From the NCBI RefSeq assembly GCF_025639885.1, contig NZ_CP106739.1:1-64000 (forward strand): a DNA stretch of 64,000 bases. Direction: 5' to 3'. This document shows, piece by piece, positions 33,811 to 42,266 of the stretch. Source of the stretch: Roseovarius pelagicus (lineage in GTDB: Bacteria; Pseudomonadota; Alphaproteobacteria; Rhodobacterales; Rhodobacteraceae). Within the stretch, counting starts at the first letter, position 1; each line of letters opens with the position of its first letter. The notes below the pieces were generated by a model. That model was not told the origin of the DNA. It ran no database searches and saw only the letters and a program-made list of their open reading frames with translations. The position numbers and the translations under genes were made by a program.

Positions 33811-34065
33811 TCAACTGCAACCGGCGGGGCCGTCGCGCACCGCCTCGACCCGGATATCGCCGGTCTGCAACACCCGGCTGCGGCTGCGCGCGTAGCGACC
33901 TTGCACGTTGGCTGCGAGATCGTCCAGTGAAAGATACTGCTCGTCATCGGGTCGGCTGAATCATTCGGGCGACATCCGCCCGTTCCGCTCGCCCCGGCTG
34001 ACATCTACCTTATAGCCACCTGCCCTTGTTGGTAGTACAGCGTCCAAGAATTCCACAACACCCAT
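33811..34065 (-). pseudogene. DUF932-like plasmid gene, interrupted by a stop and truncated
   Basis: From ATG 34065 (GGAGGAATG upstream) the frame reads GVVEFLDAVLPTRAGGYKVD, VSRGERNGRMSPE, then TGA at 33961-33963 where the family has Trp, and continues in the same frame with FSRPDDEQYLSLDDLAANVQ and RSRVLQTGDIRVEAVRDG to a TGA at 33811. This is the N terminus of a DUF932/DUF945-type plasmid protein whose remaining ~200 or more residues are absent. It shares its upstream leader with the ParB-like gene at 42247. Confidence 0.72.
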
Positions 34066-34077
34066 CGGCATTCCTCC

Positions 34078-34146
34078 GTGATAGGCGCTGGAAGCCACTC
34101 TCCCAGCCTTTAACCCGTCGCGAAAGCAACCAACACCTCTTTGACT
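34078..34146 (-). repeat. Conserved 5' leader, copy 1 (before the DUF932 relic)
   Basis: On the minus strand AGTCAAAGAGGTGTTGGTTG is followed about 35 bp later by GGGAGAGTGGCTTCCAGCGC, ending shortly before the ribosome site. The same two blocks recur before the ParB-like gene at 42247; the first block also recurs at 35265-35284. Confidence 0.7.
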
Positions 34147-34257
34147 GTTAACTCCGCAGCTTGATGGAAAATTTTTGCGACGAAACGTGGCTTGCCGAAC
34201 GCTCACCATGCCAAGCATTCTTTCAGTTGAGATGATGTGATGGTCATTCAACGCGCT

Positions 34258-35148
34258 CTATTCTAACACGACAATTCCAGTGCGCTTTGACTTATGCTCA
34301 GGTTCAACGTGGATGGTGATGCGCGCATCTGGAACCGCTTTGGCGATACCAACCTCAACTCTGTCACAGATCTCGTGGGCGTCGAAAACCGTCATTTCGC
34401 TTGGGACCACAAGATGAAATTCTACAAAGGTCGCACTGCCCGCATGACGGGTCCTGAGATCGTGCGCTTCGACCGCTCCGGCCGCTTCGATTGAGATGGC
34501 TTCACGTATGCTGGCCAGAATCTCTTCTGGAACCGCCTCATCCATCAGGCCGCTCAGCGACTCTTTCACGACGCGAGAACCAGACCATATGATATTGATC
34601 GCAACCAATGCAGCCATAAGCGGGTCAAGGACCCACCATCCGGTAGCAAGTGCAAGAAGAACTCCCATCGCGACGCCTGCGGACGTAAAGACATCGGTCC
34701 ATAGATGCCTCCCATCGGCGACCAACGCTGGAGATTTCAGTAGACGCCCTCTTCGAACCAGCACGAAGGCCCACATCGCATTGAGCATCGTGGCCGTTCC
34801 GTTCACCAGAAGGCCCTCTATCGGAGCGCCAAGCGCGCGAGGGCTTAGGAAGCCTTCGTACGCCTCCCGCAGGATGAATATCGCCGCTACGATGATCATC
34901 ACCCCCTCTAGGACGGCGCTGAAGAACTCAGCCTTGTGGTGACCAAAGGGATGATTTGCGTCCGGCGGTCGCGCCGCGATCCGTATCGCAACGAGCGCGG
35001 CGAACGCAGTTGCGAGGTTCACAGTGCTTTCGAGCGCGTCCGAGAGCAACGCCACGGAGCCTGTCATCAGCCATGCCAGTGTCTTTAACGCTAGAACAAT
35101 GCTCCCAACGACAAGACTTCCAAAAGCAAGTTTGAGCGCAGAATGCAT
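34258..35148 (-). CDS. Cation diffusion facilitator (CDF) metal exporter
   Basis: A 296-residue protein with six membrane helices then a cytoplasmic domain (about 210-296). Metal-site residues are in SDALESTVN (TM2) and DGRHLWTDV (TM5), the HxxxD arrangement of zinc/iron exporters of the FieF/ZitB group; GHHKAEFFSA is the family signature after TM2. The C-terminal domain has a His-rich HDLRTRHAG turn. It exports divalent metal (Zn, Fe, Co or Cd) by proton antiport. It is single, without an adjacent regulator. Confidence 0.9.
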   Translation of the reverse strand: MHSALKLAFGSLVVGSIVLALKTLAWLMTGSVALLSDALESTVNLATAFAALVAIRIAARPPDANHPFGHHKAEFFSAVLEGVMIIVAAIFILREAYEGFLSPRALGAPIEGLLVNGTATMLNAMWAFVLVRRGRLLKSPALVADGRHLWTDVFTSAGVAMGVLLALATGWWVLDPLMAALVAINIIWSGSRVVKESLSGLMDEAVPEEILASIREAISIEAAGAVEAHDLRTRHAGSATFVEFHLVVPSEMTVFDAHEICDRVEVGIAKAVPDARITIHVEPEHKSKRTGIVVLE

Positions 35149-35264
35149 TTTTGCTCCGATATAAAGGCATTTGAATTACAGGTCGGCAATGAACTATTCA
35201 ACCTATTGAATTTGCCAATGATAATGCCTCTCACTCCGAACAGGAAGCACACCGGTCGCTAAAT

Positions 35265-35284
35265 CAACCAACACCTCTCTGACT
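35265..35284 (-). repeat. Leader repeat, partial copy
   Basis: The minus strand reads AGTCAGAGAGGTGTTGGTTG, 19 of 20 identical to the block at 34127-34146. It lies 117 bp before the CDF start. The second block (GGGAGAGTGGCTTCC) is only weakly recognisable after it. Confidence 0.65.
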
Positions 35285-35361
35285 CTCAAACGCAGGCCGA
35301 GGTCGAAGTACCGCCTGTTGGCAAGCAGCCCGGCGCAGGCACAGTGACACCGGGTGCTGAC

Positions 35362-35748
35362 CTAACTGTTCGGGCGAGACTTCAAGCTGGCCATCGCATC
35401 AAGGAAGGCCTGATCCAGCACCGGATCGTCCCATCTGCCAGCGACGGCCATCCAGCGATCAAGGTCCTCCCGGAAACCCGGATCATCGCTCTTGATGTGA
35501 AACGTGAACAGGCGGTTGACGATGTCCCGCATCAGGCTTGCCATCTGGGCGTCGTCGATATGGGCGGCCTCAAGCCATGGTATTTCGCGGCCCTCCGCAT
35601 CGATCACGAGGACATCGGAATAATCCCCCGTCTTGGTTGTTGGCACCGTGCCTGCGTGCAGGTCTTCGAGGCGCGAATTGCGGATGCAGATCATGGCCAT
35701 GATCTTCGCAAGATTGGCCGCGATGCGGTCTTCGTCAGCGGGTTTCAT
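35362..35748 (-). CDS. Hypothetical protein (128 aa) next to ParDE
   Basis: From ATG 35748 (MKPADEDRIAANLAKIMAMI), preceded by GAGGATTTGACC; the open frame to 35853 runs over the end of parE. The protein is acidic and helical, with a WLEAAHIDDAQMASLMRDIVN segment and DPGFREDLDRWMAVAGRWDDPVLDQAF. The latter resembles DUF-type plasmid proteins found beside toxin-antitoxin loci, but I cannot name the family. It is soluble and may be transcribed with parDE. Confidence 0.6.
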   Translation of the reverse strand: MKPADEDRIAANLAKIMAMICIRNSRLEDLHAGTVPTTKTGDYSDVLVIDAEGREIPWLEAAHIDDAQMASLMRDIVNRLFTFHIKSDDPGFREDLDRWMAVAGRWDDPVLDQAFLDAMASLKSRPNS

Positions 35749-35809
35749 GGTCAAATCCTCATGTGGTAGATAAATATCGACTGTCGGCTTGTGTGACACA
35801 AGGACAGGA

Positions 35810-36121
35810 TCATTCGTTGAGATAAGCCGTCCAATTTTGCCGCGCATGCACAATACGCAGCACGCTTACCCAGCTGGCTTCGATCCGATAGATGATGAGA
35901 TGGGACCCTGAGCGGTACACCCGCACCGGTGGGCGAATTTCGAGCCGTTCGCGCGCGATTTCCGGGTGTCGGACCAGCAGGGACATATCGCTGGCAATCG
36001 CGAGGATGTAGGTTTCGGCCTGGCCAACAGACCAGATGCGCACGGTATAATCCCAGATCGCGTCCAGATCGCTCAAAGCTGCGGGGGACAGCCTGTATTC
36101 AGTGACCGGTGGTGTCGGCAT
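35810..36121 (-). CDS. parE: ParE-type toxin
   Basis: A 103-residue RelE/ParE-superfamily protein: YRLSPAALSDLDAIWDYTVRIW at the N terminus, HPEIARERLEIRPPVRVYRSGSHLIIYRI in the middle, and VSVLRIVHARQNW near the end, all standard for ParE. ParE toxins poison DNA gyrase. The start ATG 36121 lies inside the end of parD (23-bp overlap), the usual coupled antitoxin-toxin arrangement. It stabilises the plasmid by post-segregational killing. Confidence 0.92.
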   Translation of the reverse strand: MPTPPVTEYRLSPAALSDLDAIWDYTVRIWSVGQAETYILAIASDMSLLVRHPEIARERLEIRPPVRVYRSGSHLIIYRIEASWVSVLRIVHARQNWTAYLNE

Positions 36122-36353
36122 TATGTTCTCGCTTGCCGGCAAGAAATGCTTCGACATCCAAATGCCTTGCGGGACCACTGGCGATGCCCTCATCGACGAG
36201 CTGTTGCAGCTCCGCAATGGCGCGGTGGCGGTCCTGATCTCGTCGGATCAGATCGCGCACGTAGTCACTGGCGTTGCTGTAGCGCCCATCCTTGGTTTGC
36301 GCCTCGACCCAGATCTTCATCGGATCGGGCAATGAGACATTCATCGTGGCCAT
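36099..36353 (-). CDS. parD: ParD-type antitoxin (ribbon-helix-helix)
   Basis: An 84-residue protein from ATG 36353, set by AAGGAGATC upstream. MATMNVSLPDPMKIWVEAQT is the ribbon-helix-helix strand and first helix; YSNASDYVRDLIRRDQ is the conserved second helix of ParD/CopG antitoxins. The C-terminal tail binds ParE. It binds its own promoter and represses the operon with the toxin as co-repressor. Confidence 0.92.
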   Translation of the reverse strand: MATMNVSLPDPMKIWVEAQTKDGRYSNASDYVRDLIRRDQDRHRAIAELQQLVDEGIASGPARHLDVEAFLAGKREHNADTTGH

Positions 36354-36510
36354 GGTCTTGATCTCCTTTGTCATGAAGATGGCATAGATTGCCAAAGTTT
36401 GTCAATAAGTGCGCCAGCGCCAGACTGGACCTAACCGGCTACGGCGCTCCCCGAACCCGGCGGGTTGTCCCGTCGGGCCCGAGGGGGAGACCCGGCGGGT
36501 GAACCCACCC

Positions 36511-36911
36511 TCAGAACGGGATCTCGTCGTCGCGGTCGACCAGCTCGGGGTCTTGGCCCTCGGCTGATTTCGGACGGCTAAGGAAGTTTCGGCGATGATC
36601 TCGCAGCCGTAGCGGTCAATGCCCATGCTATCGATCCACTTGCTGTAGTGGATACGGCCGTGGGCGAGGACCTTCATGCCCTTTTCGCAATGCTCCGTGA
36701 CCGTCTTGCTGAGACCGTTGAAGCAGGTGATGCGGTGCCATTCCGTGTCCATGACCCGGTAGCCGTTGTCGTCGCGCATCACGCGACCTTCCGAGAGGCG
36801 GGAGCGCGAGGTGGCAAGGCTGAAGTTGGTGATCTGGGTGCTCGCGCCTTTCGTGGTGCGGGCTTCGGGGTTCTGACCGATGTTGCCGGCGAGGATGACG
36901 ATGCTCTGCAT
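36511..36911 (-). pseudogene. ssb: Single-stranded DNA-binding protein with a C-terminal frameshift
   Basis: From ATG 36911 (MQSIVILAGNIGQNPEARTT) the OB fold is intact through GYRVMDTEWHRI and GCEIIAET at about residue 110. The frame then leaves the SSB pattern (SLAVRNQP...) and runs on to 36402. One extra base near 36582-36590 restores FLSRPKSAEGQDPELVDRDD followed by EIPF and a stop at 36511, the canonical acidic SSB tail that recruits partner proteins. As written, the product lacks this tail and has ~60 aberrant residues. Either a real frameshift or a one-base sequence error; the intact tail codons suggest the event is recent. Confidence 0.8.
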
Positions 36912-37343
36912 GGGTAAGCTCCTGTGTTTCCTGTCTTCGGGACCGTCCCTTCGACAAGACCCGAAAAAGCCCGTCGGGTGAGGCGTGCACGGCGGACGGC
37001 ACGGACGCCGGAATCCCTCCAAAGGACCGGGGTGGAGCGGGCAGGACGCCACAGGCGGCCAACACGGCCCGGACTGACGCGGGGTTGGGCGCAGGAGACC
37101 GAACGGGATTAGGGGATTGTCAGTCGAACGAAGGACCCAGAGGACAGAGAGGCACGGGGAGCCCATGCCAGACCCTGTCACCTTGCCAGTCGAACTTATC
37201 TGAACCTAATCCCTGCACCTCTCTGGCGGTGACGAAAGTGACGATCATCGACTCGCGCCCTTCTGCCCCTGCCTGCCGGAAGTTTCGGGCCTATGCTGCA
37301 ACGGGCTATCAATATCGGAACATTCAGGACACGGACCGCACCA
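36912..37343. other. Intergenic stretch between ssb and the H-NS relic
   Basis: About 430 bp with no supported gene. It holds the ssb promoter region, a GACGGGCTTTTTCGGGTC segment (minus strand, about 36959-36981) that recalls the 3' half of the shared motif, and a loose 9-bp inverted pair GGGATTAGG (37107-37115) / CCTAATCCC (37206-37214). Their meaning is unclear. Confidence 0.4.
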
Positions 37344-37628
37344 ATGGCTGATTTCGATCTCGAGGCCCTGTCGCTCAGCGAGCTGAAGAAAATGCAGAAG
37401 GATGTCGAAGGCGGCTTCCACCTATCAAGATCGACAAAAGGCGGTAGCCTGCGCCGGAACTGGGCTACTCTCTTGCCGAACTTGTCGGCTCCAAGGTGAA
37501 AACCACCCTTGTGCAATCCGCTGCGAAATCCTCACCACCTAAGAACCCTACAGCTCATCCGGTCTATCCGTGGGCGTGACCCGAAGTGGTTCGTTGACGC
37601 ATTCAAGGCGGGCACAGACCCAAGTTAA
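37344..37628 (+). pseudogene. H-NS family gene broken by several frameshifts
   Basis: Starts ATG 37344 with MADFDLEALSLSELKKMQKD, the normal beginning of alphaproteobacterial H-NS-like proteins. The rest of the protein is found in successive other frames: KAASTYQDRQKA, ELGYSLAELVGSKVKTTLVQ, and finally RGRDPKWFVDAFKAGTDPS ending at TAA 37626-37628, the DNA-binding C terminus. At least three shifts are needed, so it is a genuine pseudogene rather than a single error. Intact length would be about 95-105 residues. Plasmid H-NS proteins normally silence AT-rich acquired genes. Confidence 0.85.
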
Positions 37629-37689
37629 GAAAACAGCTTTTTACTGACATGACACGAAGATCATGTTAGCAAAGCGACACTTTCTTAAC
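37624..37689 (+). promoter_or_regulatory. Inverted repeat around the Fic gene promoter
   Basis: GTTAAGAAA (37624-37632) and TTTCTTAAC (37681-37689) are perfect complements 48 bp apart, just upstream of the Fic start at 37704. The interval contains AT-rich promoter-like sequence. Possible operator pair; no regulator is adjacent. Confidence 0.35.
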
Positions 37690-37703
37690 ACGAGGCAGGG
37701 AAC

Positions 37704-38798
37704 ATGTTAAAGCCGACCTATATCATCCCCACCCTGCCCCCGACGGCGGAAATCGAAACTATTCCTGTGCTCAAAGCGCTCGCTCGCGCTAGCCGTGCGC
37801 TTGCGGACCTGAAGGGGCAGGCAAAGACCATCCCAAATCAGGGCATTTTGATCGATACCCTCGCACTCCAGGAAGCCAAGGCCTCCTCCGAAGTCGAAAA
37901 CATCGTCACGACGCAAGATGAGCTGTTTCAGGCGGACATCTTCCCCGACGATCCGCAATCCCCTGCGGCCAAAGAGGTCGCCCTTTATCGCGATGCTCTC
38001 CGGCTTGGCTATGCACGGTTGGGTGAAACCGGCGGTTTGATCCCCAACTCAGCGATCATCGACATGTTTCGTCTGCTGAAAGGGCGTAGTGATGGGTTTC
38101 GAGTAACACCGGGAACCGCCCTAAAGAACGAGAAGACCGAAGAGATCGTCTTTGTGCCGCCTCAGGATGCGCGCGAGATCGTCACCCACATGACCGCGTT
38201 GGAACGGTTTATCAACGATGACGGTCTCAGCGACCTTGATCCGCTGATCAAGATGGCGCTCATCCACCACCAATTCGAAAGCATCCACCCCTTTCCAGAC
38301 GGAAACGGGCGAATCGGCCGCATTCTGAATGTCCTCTACCTTACCCGCACCGGGTTGCTCGACATCCCCGTGCTGTACCTGTCGCGTTTCATTACTCGCA
38401 ACAAGGCGGACTACTATCAGCACCTGCAAGACGTGCGAGATACCGGAAACTGGGAGAACTGGGTCATCTACATGCTCGAGGCCGTTGCAGAGACCTCTGC
38501 GACGACCTTCGAGATTGTTACCGGTATCCGGCAGCAAATGGCGGACGTCAAGCATCGGCTGCGGTATGAGTTGCCCAAGATCTACAGCCAGGAACTGCTG
38601 AACAATCTCTTCCGCCACCCTTACACGCGGATCGAATACCTGCAGAAGGATCTGGATGTCAGCAGACAAACCGCTGCGAAGTATCTCGACACCTTGGCGG
38701 ACCGGGGCTTTGTGGAAAAGCACCGGTCTGGGAAGAATAACTACTTCATCAACGTCGCCTTGGTGAAACTCTTCCTAGACGTCTCGGGCGGCCCGTAG
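37704..38798 (+). CDS. Fic family protein (AMP-transferase type, class II)
   Basis: A 364-residue protein. The Fic active site HPFPDGNGRIGR is at 195-206, complete with catalytic His and the phosphate-binding loop. An inhibitory helix motif SSEVEN is at 61-66, the (S/T)xxxEN signature of self-inhibited class II Fic enzymes; an N-terminal DUF4172-like part precedes it. The C-terminal winged helix (TRIEYLQKDLDVSRQTAAKYLDTL) suggests DNA binding or autoregulation. These proteins transfer AMP to protein hydroxyls, but targets of this subclass are mostly unknown. GAGGCAGGGAAC precedes the ATG. Confidence 0.92.
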   Translation: MLKPTYIIPTLPPTAEIETIPVLKALARASRALADLKGQAKTIPNQGILIDTLALQEAKASSEVENIVTTQDELFQADIFPDDPQSPAAKEVALYRDALRLGYARLGETGGLIPNSAIIDMFRLLKGRSDGFRVTPGTALKNEKTEEIVFVPPQDAREIVTHMTALERFINDDGLSDLDPLIKMALIHHQFESIHPFPDGNGRIGRILNVLYLTRTGLLDIPVLYLSRFITRNKADYYQHLQDVRDTGNWENWVIYMLEAVAETSATTFEIVTGIRQQMADVKHRLRYELPKIYSQELLNNLFRHPYTRIEYLQKDLDVSRQTAAKYLDTLADRGFVEKHRSGKNNYFINVALVKLFLDVSGGP

Positions 38799-38945
38799 GA
38801 CTCTGACTAGCCTGACAATTCGAGGAAGGTGACGATCTGCCGGCCTGCATCGGCACTCTGTCTCGTTCAGCTGCGGCGACTGGCAGGCGTAGAACTCAGG
38901 TCGGCGCCCTTGCGCCGAACCTGAACCTTGGCGGAAACCGTGGGC

Positions 38946-39110
38946 CTAAGCCCACGGGTCAACCTCAACCAGTACCTGAACTTCGTCGCCGTCGATTTCA
39001 TCGGCAGGGACGGCGCCGAAGGTTCCATCCCCAACTTGGAAGACGACGATCGAAACCATGAGCGTGGCGGCGAGGGAGGCGGCGAAGGCGTGTGCATCTT
39101 TGCGGGACAT
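38946..39110 (-). CDS. Small membrane-anchored protein (54 aa)
   Basis: From ATG 39110: MSRKDAHAFAASLAATLMVS followed by IVVFQVG, one hydrophobic helix, then an acidic tail (ADEIDGDEVQVLVEVDPWA). A longer in-frame extension to 39434 looks non-coding. Short proteins of this shape occur on Rhodobacteraceae plasmids. Ribosome site weak (GGGAGCCAAACAG). Function unknown; likely inserted in the inner membrane. Confidence 0.5.
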   Translation of the reverse strand: MSRKDAHAFAASLAATLMVSIVVFQVGDGTFGAVPADEIDGDEVQVLVEVDPWA

Positions 39111-39459
39111 CTGTTTGGCTCCCGTCTTGGAGGCGGGGGACCATCCCTCGCGCGACAGGACCCCGCAGGCCCGAAGACTGGCTGACATCACCGGGTGCGT
39201 TCGGCTCGTCCGAATCCATCCGGCGGCACGGGCTCGCCCGTAGTCCGACCCCTCGCGGGGTGATCTCGAAGACGGGATTCGGGCCAAGGAAGGAAATGGC
39301 GAGCCGGGGATGGTCCCCTTACGACTGGAGCCGATTGTCCCGCTGATGCTTGGAACGCCGCGAGCCTCCCGGCCATGCTCTTGGTTGAAGACTCCTTCTT
39401 TGGGGATGGTTCCTTTGGTACCCCGCGAACTCAAAGGACAAGGTTGTGATGGTTGAGAG
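39111..39459. other. Intergenic stretch, no clear gene
   Basis: About 350 bp between the small membrane gene and the hypothetical gene at 39497. GC-rich, with low-complexity Arg/Ser/Gly-coding frames in several phases that I do not consider genes. Confidence 0.4.
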
Positions 39460-39477
39460 GCCCGCCCTTGGGCGGGC
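39460..39477 (-). terminator. GC hairpin after the 39497 gene
   Basis: GCCCGCCC / GGGCGGGC dyad with a very short loop, 20 bp beyond the stop at 39497. No T-run, so tentative. Confidence 0.4.
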
Positions 39478-39496
39478 TCCTGGGTTTCAGTTGGGC

Positions 39497-39970
39497 TCAG
39501 GCGGCCAGGTCCGCGCCCCCTGCCCTTTCGCCGTCTTCGTCGCCGACGATTTCAAGTCGCGCATTGCGGTATCCTTCCTTGGCAATCCAGAGCTCGGCCG
39601 CAGTGATGGATTCCGCCAAATGCAACAGCTCGGTGTTGCCGCCGAAGTCGAGAAGCACGCGTACCTGCCCGGGCTTCGGTTCCTCGGCCACCTCGAAGAC
39701 GAGGGCGCTGTCAGCGGAATGGCTGCGCATGATGGTGACGAGAATCACGCCGTCCGAGGAGAAGTTGCCCTCATGCAGCGTGAACGACGCGAGTGCTGTC
39801 CAGGTCGCGTAAGGCCCTGGTGGTTCCTTTTTCACGAGGCGCCCGACACCGTTCGAGCGCTCCCAGGCCGCCAGCTTCTTGGTGAAGCGTGCGGGCGGCT
39901 TGGAACTACCGTCGGTGTAGCGAATGAGCGCCCCGAGGGGGGCTGTGTCGATGATGATTGTTGCAGACAT
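39497..39970 (-). CDS. Hypothetical plasmid protein (157 aa)
   Basis: Starts MSATIIIDTAPLGALIRYTD and has a segment FTKKLAAWERSNGVGRLVKK that looks nucleic-acid-binding. The middle is beta-rich (ASFTLHEGNFSSDGVILVTI), and an acidic C terminus follows (EIVGDEDGERAGG). Soluble; family not recognised. It lies 100 bp downstream of the large ParB-like gene in the same direction. It has no copy of the shared motif; an AT-rich stretch at 39990-40030 may carry its promoter. Confidence 0.6.
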   Translation of the reverse strand: MSATIIIDTAPLGALIRYTDGSSKPPARFTKKLAAWERSNGVGRLVKKEPPGPYATWTALASFTLHEGNFSSDGVILVTIMRSHSADSALVFEVAEEPKPGQVRVLLDFGGNTELLHLAESITAAELWIAKEGYRNARLEIVGDEDGERAGGADLAA

Positions 39971-40069
39971 GATTCCTCATTCCGAATGCGAGCAGTCGCA
40001 CTCATCTTATTGATATTGTTACGTTATAGGGTGATTGGGGGCGGTATACCCGCCCCCTGCCAGATTACG

Positions 40070-42247
40070 TTATTCCGCGGCCAGCATCGACGCGCCTTCA
40101 GCAGGCAGGTCATCCGTCAGGAATGCAGGAAGGTCAGCTTCACTGACGCTGTCAGCCGCTTGGGCATCCACCCCCTGCCCTTCAGCACGGTCCTCAACTT
40201 CCAGCGCCACGAGATCGTTCCGGCGCAGGACCTCGGGCAACCAGCCGCTGCCCTTCAGCAAGCGCTCGGCCTCGCTGGCCATCTCGCCTTTCTTCAGATG
40301 ATCGAGGAGTTGGGCAGTCCCCTCCCCCTTGGCCTCACGTACGGCCTCAAGAATGCGGGCCTTGGGCACGCGGTTGAGATAGGTATCCACCGTCGGCTCC
40401 CAGCCCGCCTCGACCATGTCGAGATCAACGGCTTGCCCCACGATATCCGCCTGCGCCATGCGCCGGGTCAGACCACCTGCAGAGATGCCTGCCCCGTAAG
40501 GGTTCACCTTCTCGTGCAGCGCGCTGACGCCGAAGCTGAGGCAATGCGCCAGCAAGGCCAGCCGACTGCCCTGGTCGAGGACCGTCAGATAGTCCCAGAG
40601 TGCCGCATCATCGCCAAGCGGCAGATCGGCTTCCCATTCCGCGTGACGCTCGTCGACCCGCTTGGCCACCACGCTGTCCTTCAGATCGCTCGCCTGCGCT
40701 GACATATAGACGTGACGCACTGAGGCTTCGAGACAGCTGCTCGAAGCGGAGGAGGTGCGGAAGGTGTCCGTCACAAGCTTCAGCAGCAGCAGCGTCAACG
40801 CCACGTCGGGAGAGCGCCCGATCGCTTCACGCAGCGCCAGCGTCCGGTGGGCGGTCAACTCCATGACCAACCGCTCGGGCAGCGGCTTCAGCGCTCCGTC
40901 ATCCTCATCCTCCGGCAAGTCAGCTCCGATCGGCTGGCCACCCGACATGATGACGGTTCCGCCATGAGCGGCACTGCCATCGCCATAGGTGAGATCACGA
41001 TCATCCCCCCGCCCCGCCACCGCAGGATCCGTACCATCCTGGACCGCGGTCTCCTCAACGGGCTCATCCTCTGGACGCACATAGCCGCGATAGACGGCCA
41101 GCGCGCCGTAGCGGTCGAGCGTGACGAACGCCCCTGCCCGCCCGATCTCTGTCTGATCGAAGATCAACGGCCGGGTCTCGATCTTTTCCATCTCCGTTTC
41201 CAACACGCCAAGCCGCGTGTCGACCTCGTCGGGGATTTCATCCTGACCCGCGTATTCCTCCTCGAGCGCCCGGTACTCGTCGAGCAGCTTGGCATGAGCC
41301 GCACCTTCGTCATCCGTCATCGGCGCCGGATCACCGGACAGGGACCGCAGGCCTTGGCTGTAGCCGTAGGGCAGGTCAAGCGCGACCTCGATCCACTTCC
41401 AGCCCTCAGCCGCAAACGTCTCAGCCTCGGCCTGGAGTTTTTCCGTAACTAGCCGATCGAGCAGGGCAGGGTCTTCGAGCCAACCACCGTCATCGCCCTG
41501 GAAGAGGTCATGCAGCATCGTGCCGCCCGCCGTTTCATAGGCGTCAACACCCACAAAGACCGCGCGCCGGTCCGACACCCGGACCGAGGTCTCTGTCAGC
41601 ATGCGCCGGATCTGGAATGGCTCCTTGTTCCAGGATGAATGGATCACACCCCAGACCTGAACCTGACGCGCGTGATCGGGGTTCACTGTGAAGGCCATGA
41701 CCTGCTCCAGCGTCATGTCATCCTCGGCATAGATCTCAAGCAGGGCAGGGGCGACGGAGGCAAGTTTGAGGCGCTGCTTCACGATCTGCGGCGTCACGAA
41801 GAAGGCGGTAGCAATCTCAGCATCGCTCTGACCCTTGTCGCGCAGGGACACAAACGCGCGGAACTGGTCGAGCGGGTGTAGGGCGACGCGCTGCATGTTT
41901 TCTGCAAGGGAATCGTCCTCGGCCAGGATGTCGGACCCCGCATCGCGCACGATGCAGGGAATGGGCGTGGTCTTCGCCAAACGCTTCTGCTTCACCAGAA
42001 GGGACAATGCCTGGAACCACCATCCACCGGCCGGGATCTCGAACTTGCCGGTCTCGGTCCCATCGTCAGCCAAGACGGGCCGCACGCTCAGGCTCTGCAA
42101 CAGACCGCGGCGGGCAATATCTTCGGTCAGTTCCTCGACGGACACGCCAGCCTTGATGCGCCGCACATTCGACTGGCTCAGCACCAGCTTGTCAAAGGGG
42201 ATATCCCGCGAGGGGGACAGGGTGATTTTCTGGACGGCTTTCGTCAT
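40070..42247 (-). CDS. Large ParB/RepB/Spo0J-like protein (725 aa)
   Basis: From ATG 42247 (GGAGAAGAACTG upstream). The N-terminal ParB domain has IPFDKLVLSQSNVRR, GLLQSLSVRPV and AENMQRVALHPLDQFRAFVS. The helix-turn-helix is DAEIATAFFVTPQIVKQRLKL. The long C-terminal part is helical with an acidic middle. It is the second of two such proteins in the window (the other is 18508-20490); the Cys/Gly-rich GGRRH box of the first is here GWWFQ, so the putative nucleotide box differs. It is directly downstream of repC. It is not the RepB partner of RepA; the role is unknown, possibly anti-silencing or DNA protection. Confidence 0.8.
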   Translation of the reverse strand: MTKAVQKITLSPSRDIPFDKLVLSQSNVRRIKAGVSVEELTEDIARRGLLQSLSVRPVLADDGTETGKFEIPAGGWWFQALSLLVKQKRLAKTTPIPCIVRDAGSDILAEDDSLAENMQRVALHPLDQFRAFVSLRDKGQSDAEIATAFFVTPQIVKQRLKLASVAPALLEIYAEDDMTLEQVMAFTVNPDHARQVQVWGVIHSSWNKEPFQIRRMLTETSVRVSDRRAVFVGVDAYETAGGTMLHDLFQGDDGGWLEDPALLDRLVTEKLQAEAETFAAEGWKWIEVALDLPYGYSQGLRSLSGDPAPMTDDEGAAHAKLLDEYRALEEEYAGQDEIPDEVDTRLGVLETEMEKIETRPLIFDQTEIGRAGAFVTLDRYGALAVYRGYVRPEDEPVEETAVQDGTDPAVAGRGDDRDLTYGDGSAAHGGTVIMSGGQPIGADLPEDEDDGALKPLPERLVMELTAHRTLALREAIGRSPDVALTLLLLKLVTDTFRTSSASSSCLEASVRHVYMSAQASDLKDSVVAKRVDERHAEWEADLPLGDDAALWDYLTVLDQGSRLALLAHCLSFGVSALHEKVNPYGAGISAGGLTRRMAQADIVGQAVDLDMVEAGWEPTVDTYLNRVPKARILEAVREAKGEGTAQLLDHLKKGEMASEAERLLKGSGWLPEVLRRNDLVALEVEDRAEGQGVDAQAADSVSEADLPAFLTDDLPAEGASMLAAE

Positions 42248-42266
42248 CAGTTCTTCTCCACGACGG

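Noticed and set aside
37107..37214. Inverted pair GGGATTAGG / CCTAATCCC as an operator
   Set aside because: The arms are about 90 bp apart and no gene start or regulator fits; could be chance.
39446..40702. A 418-codon plus-strand frame
   Set aside because: Antisense to the 157-aa gene and the second ParB-like gene, which have recognisable motifs or ribosome sites.
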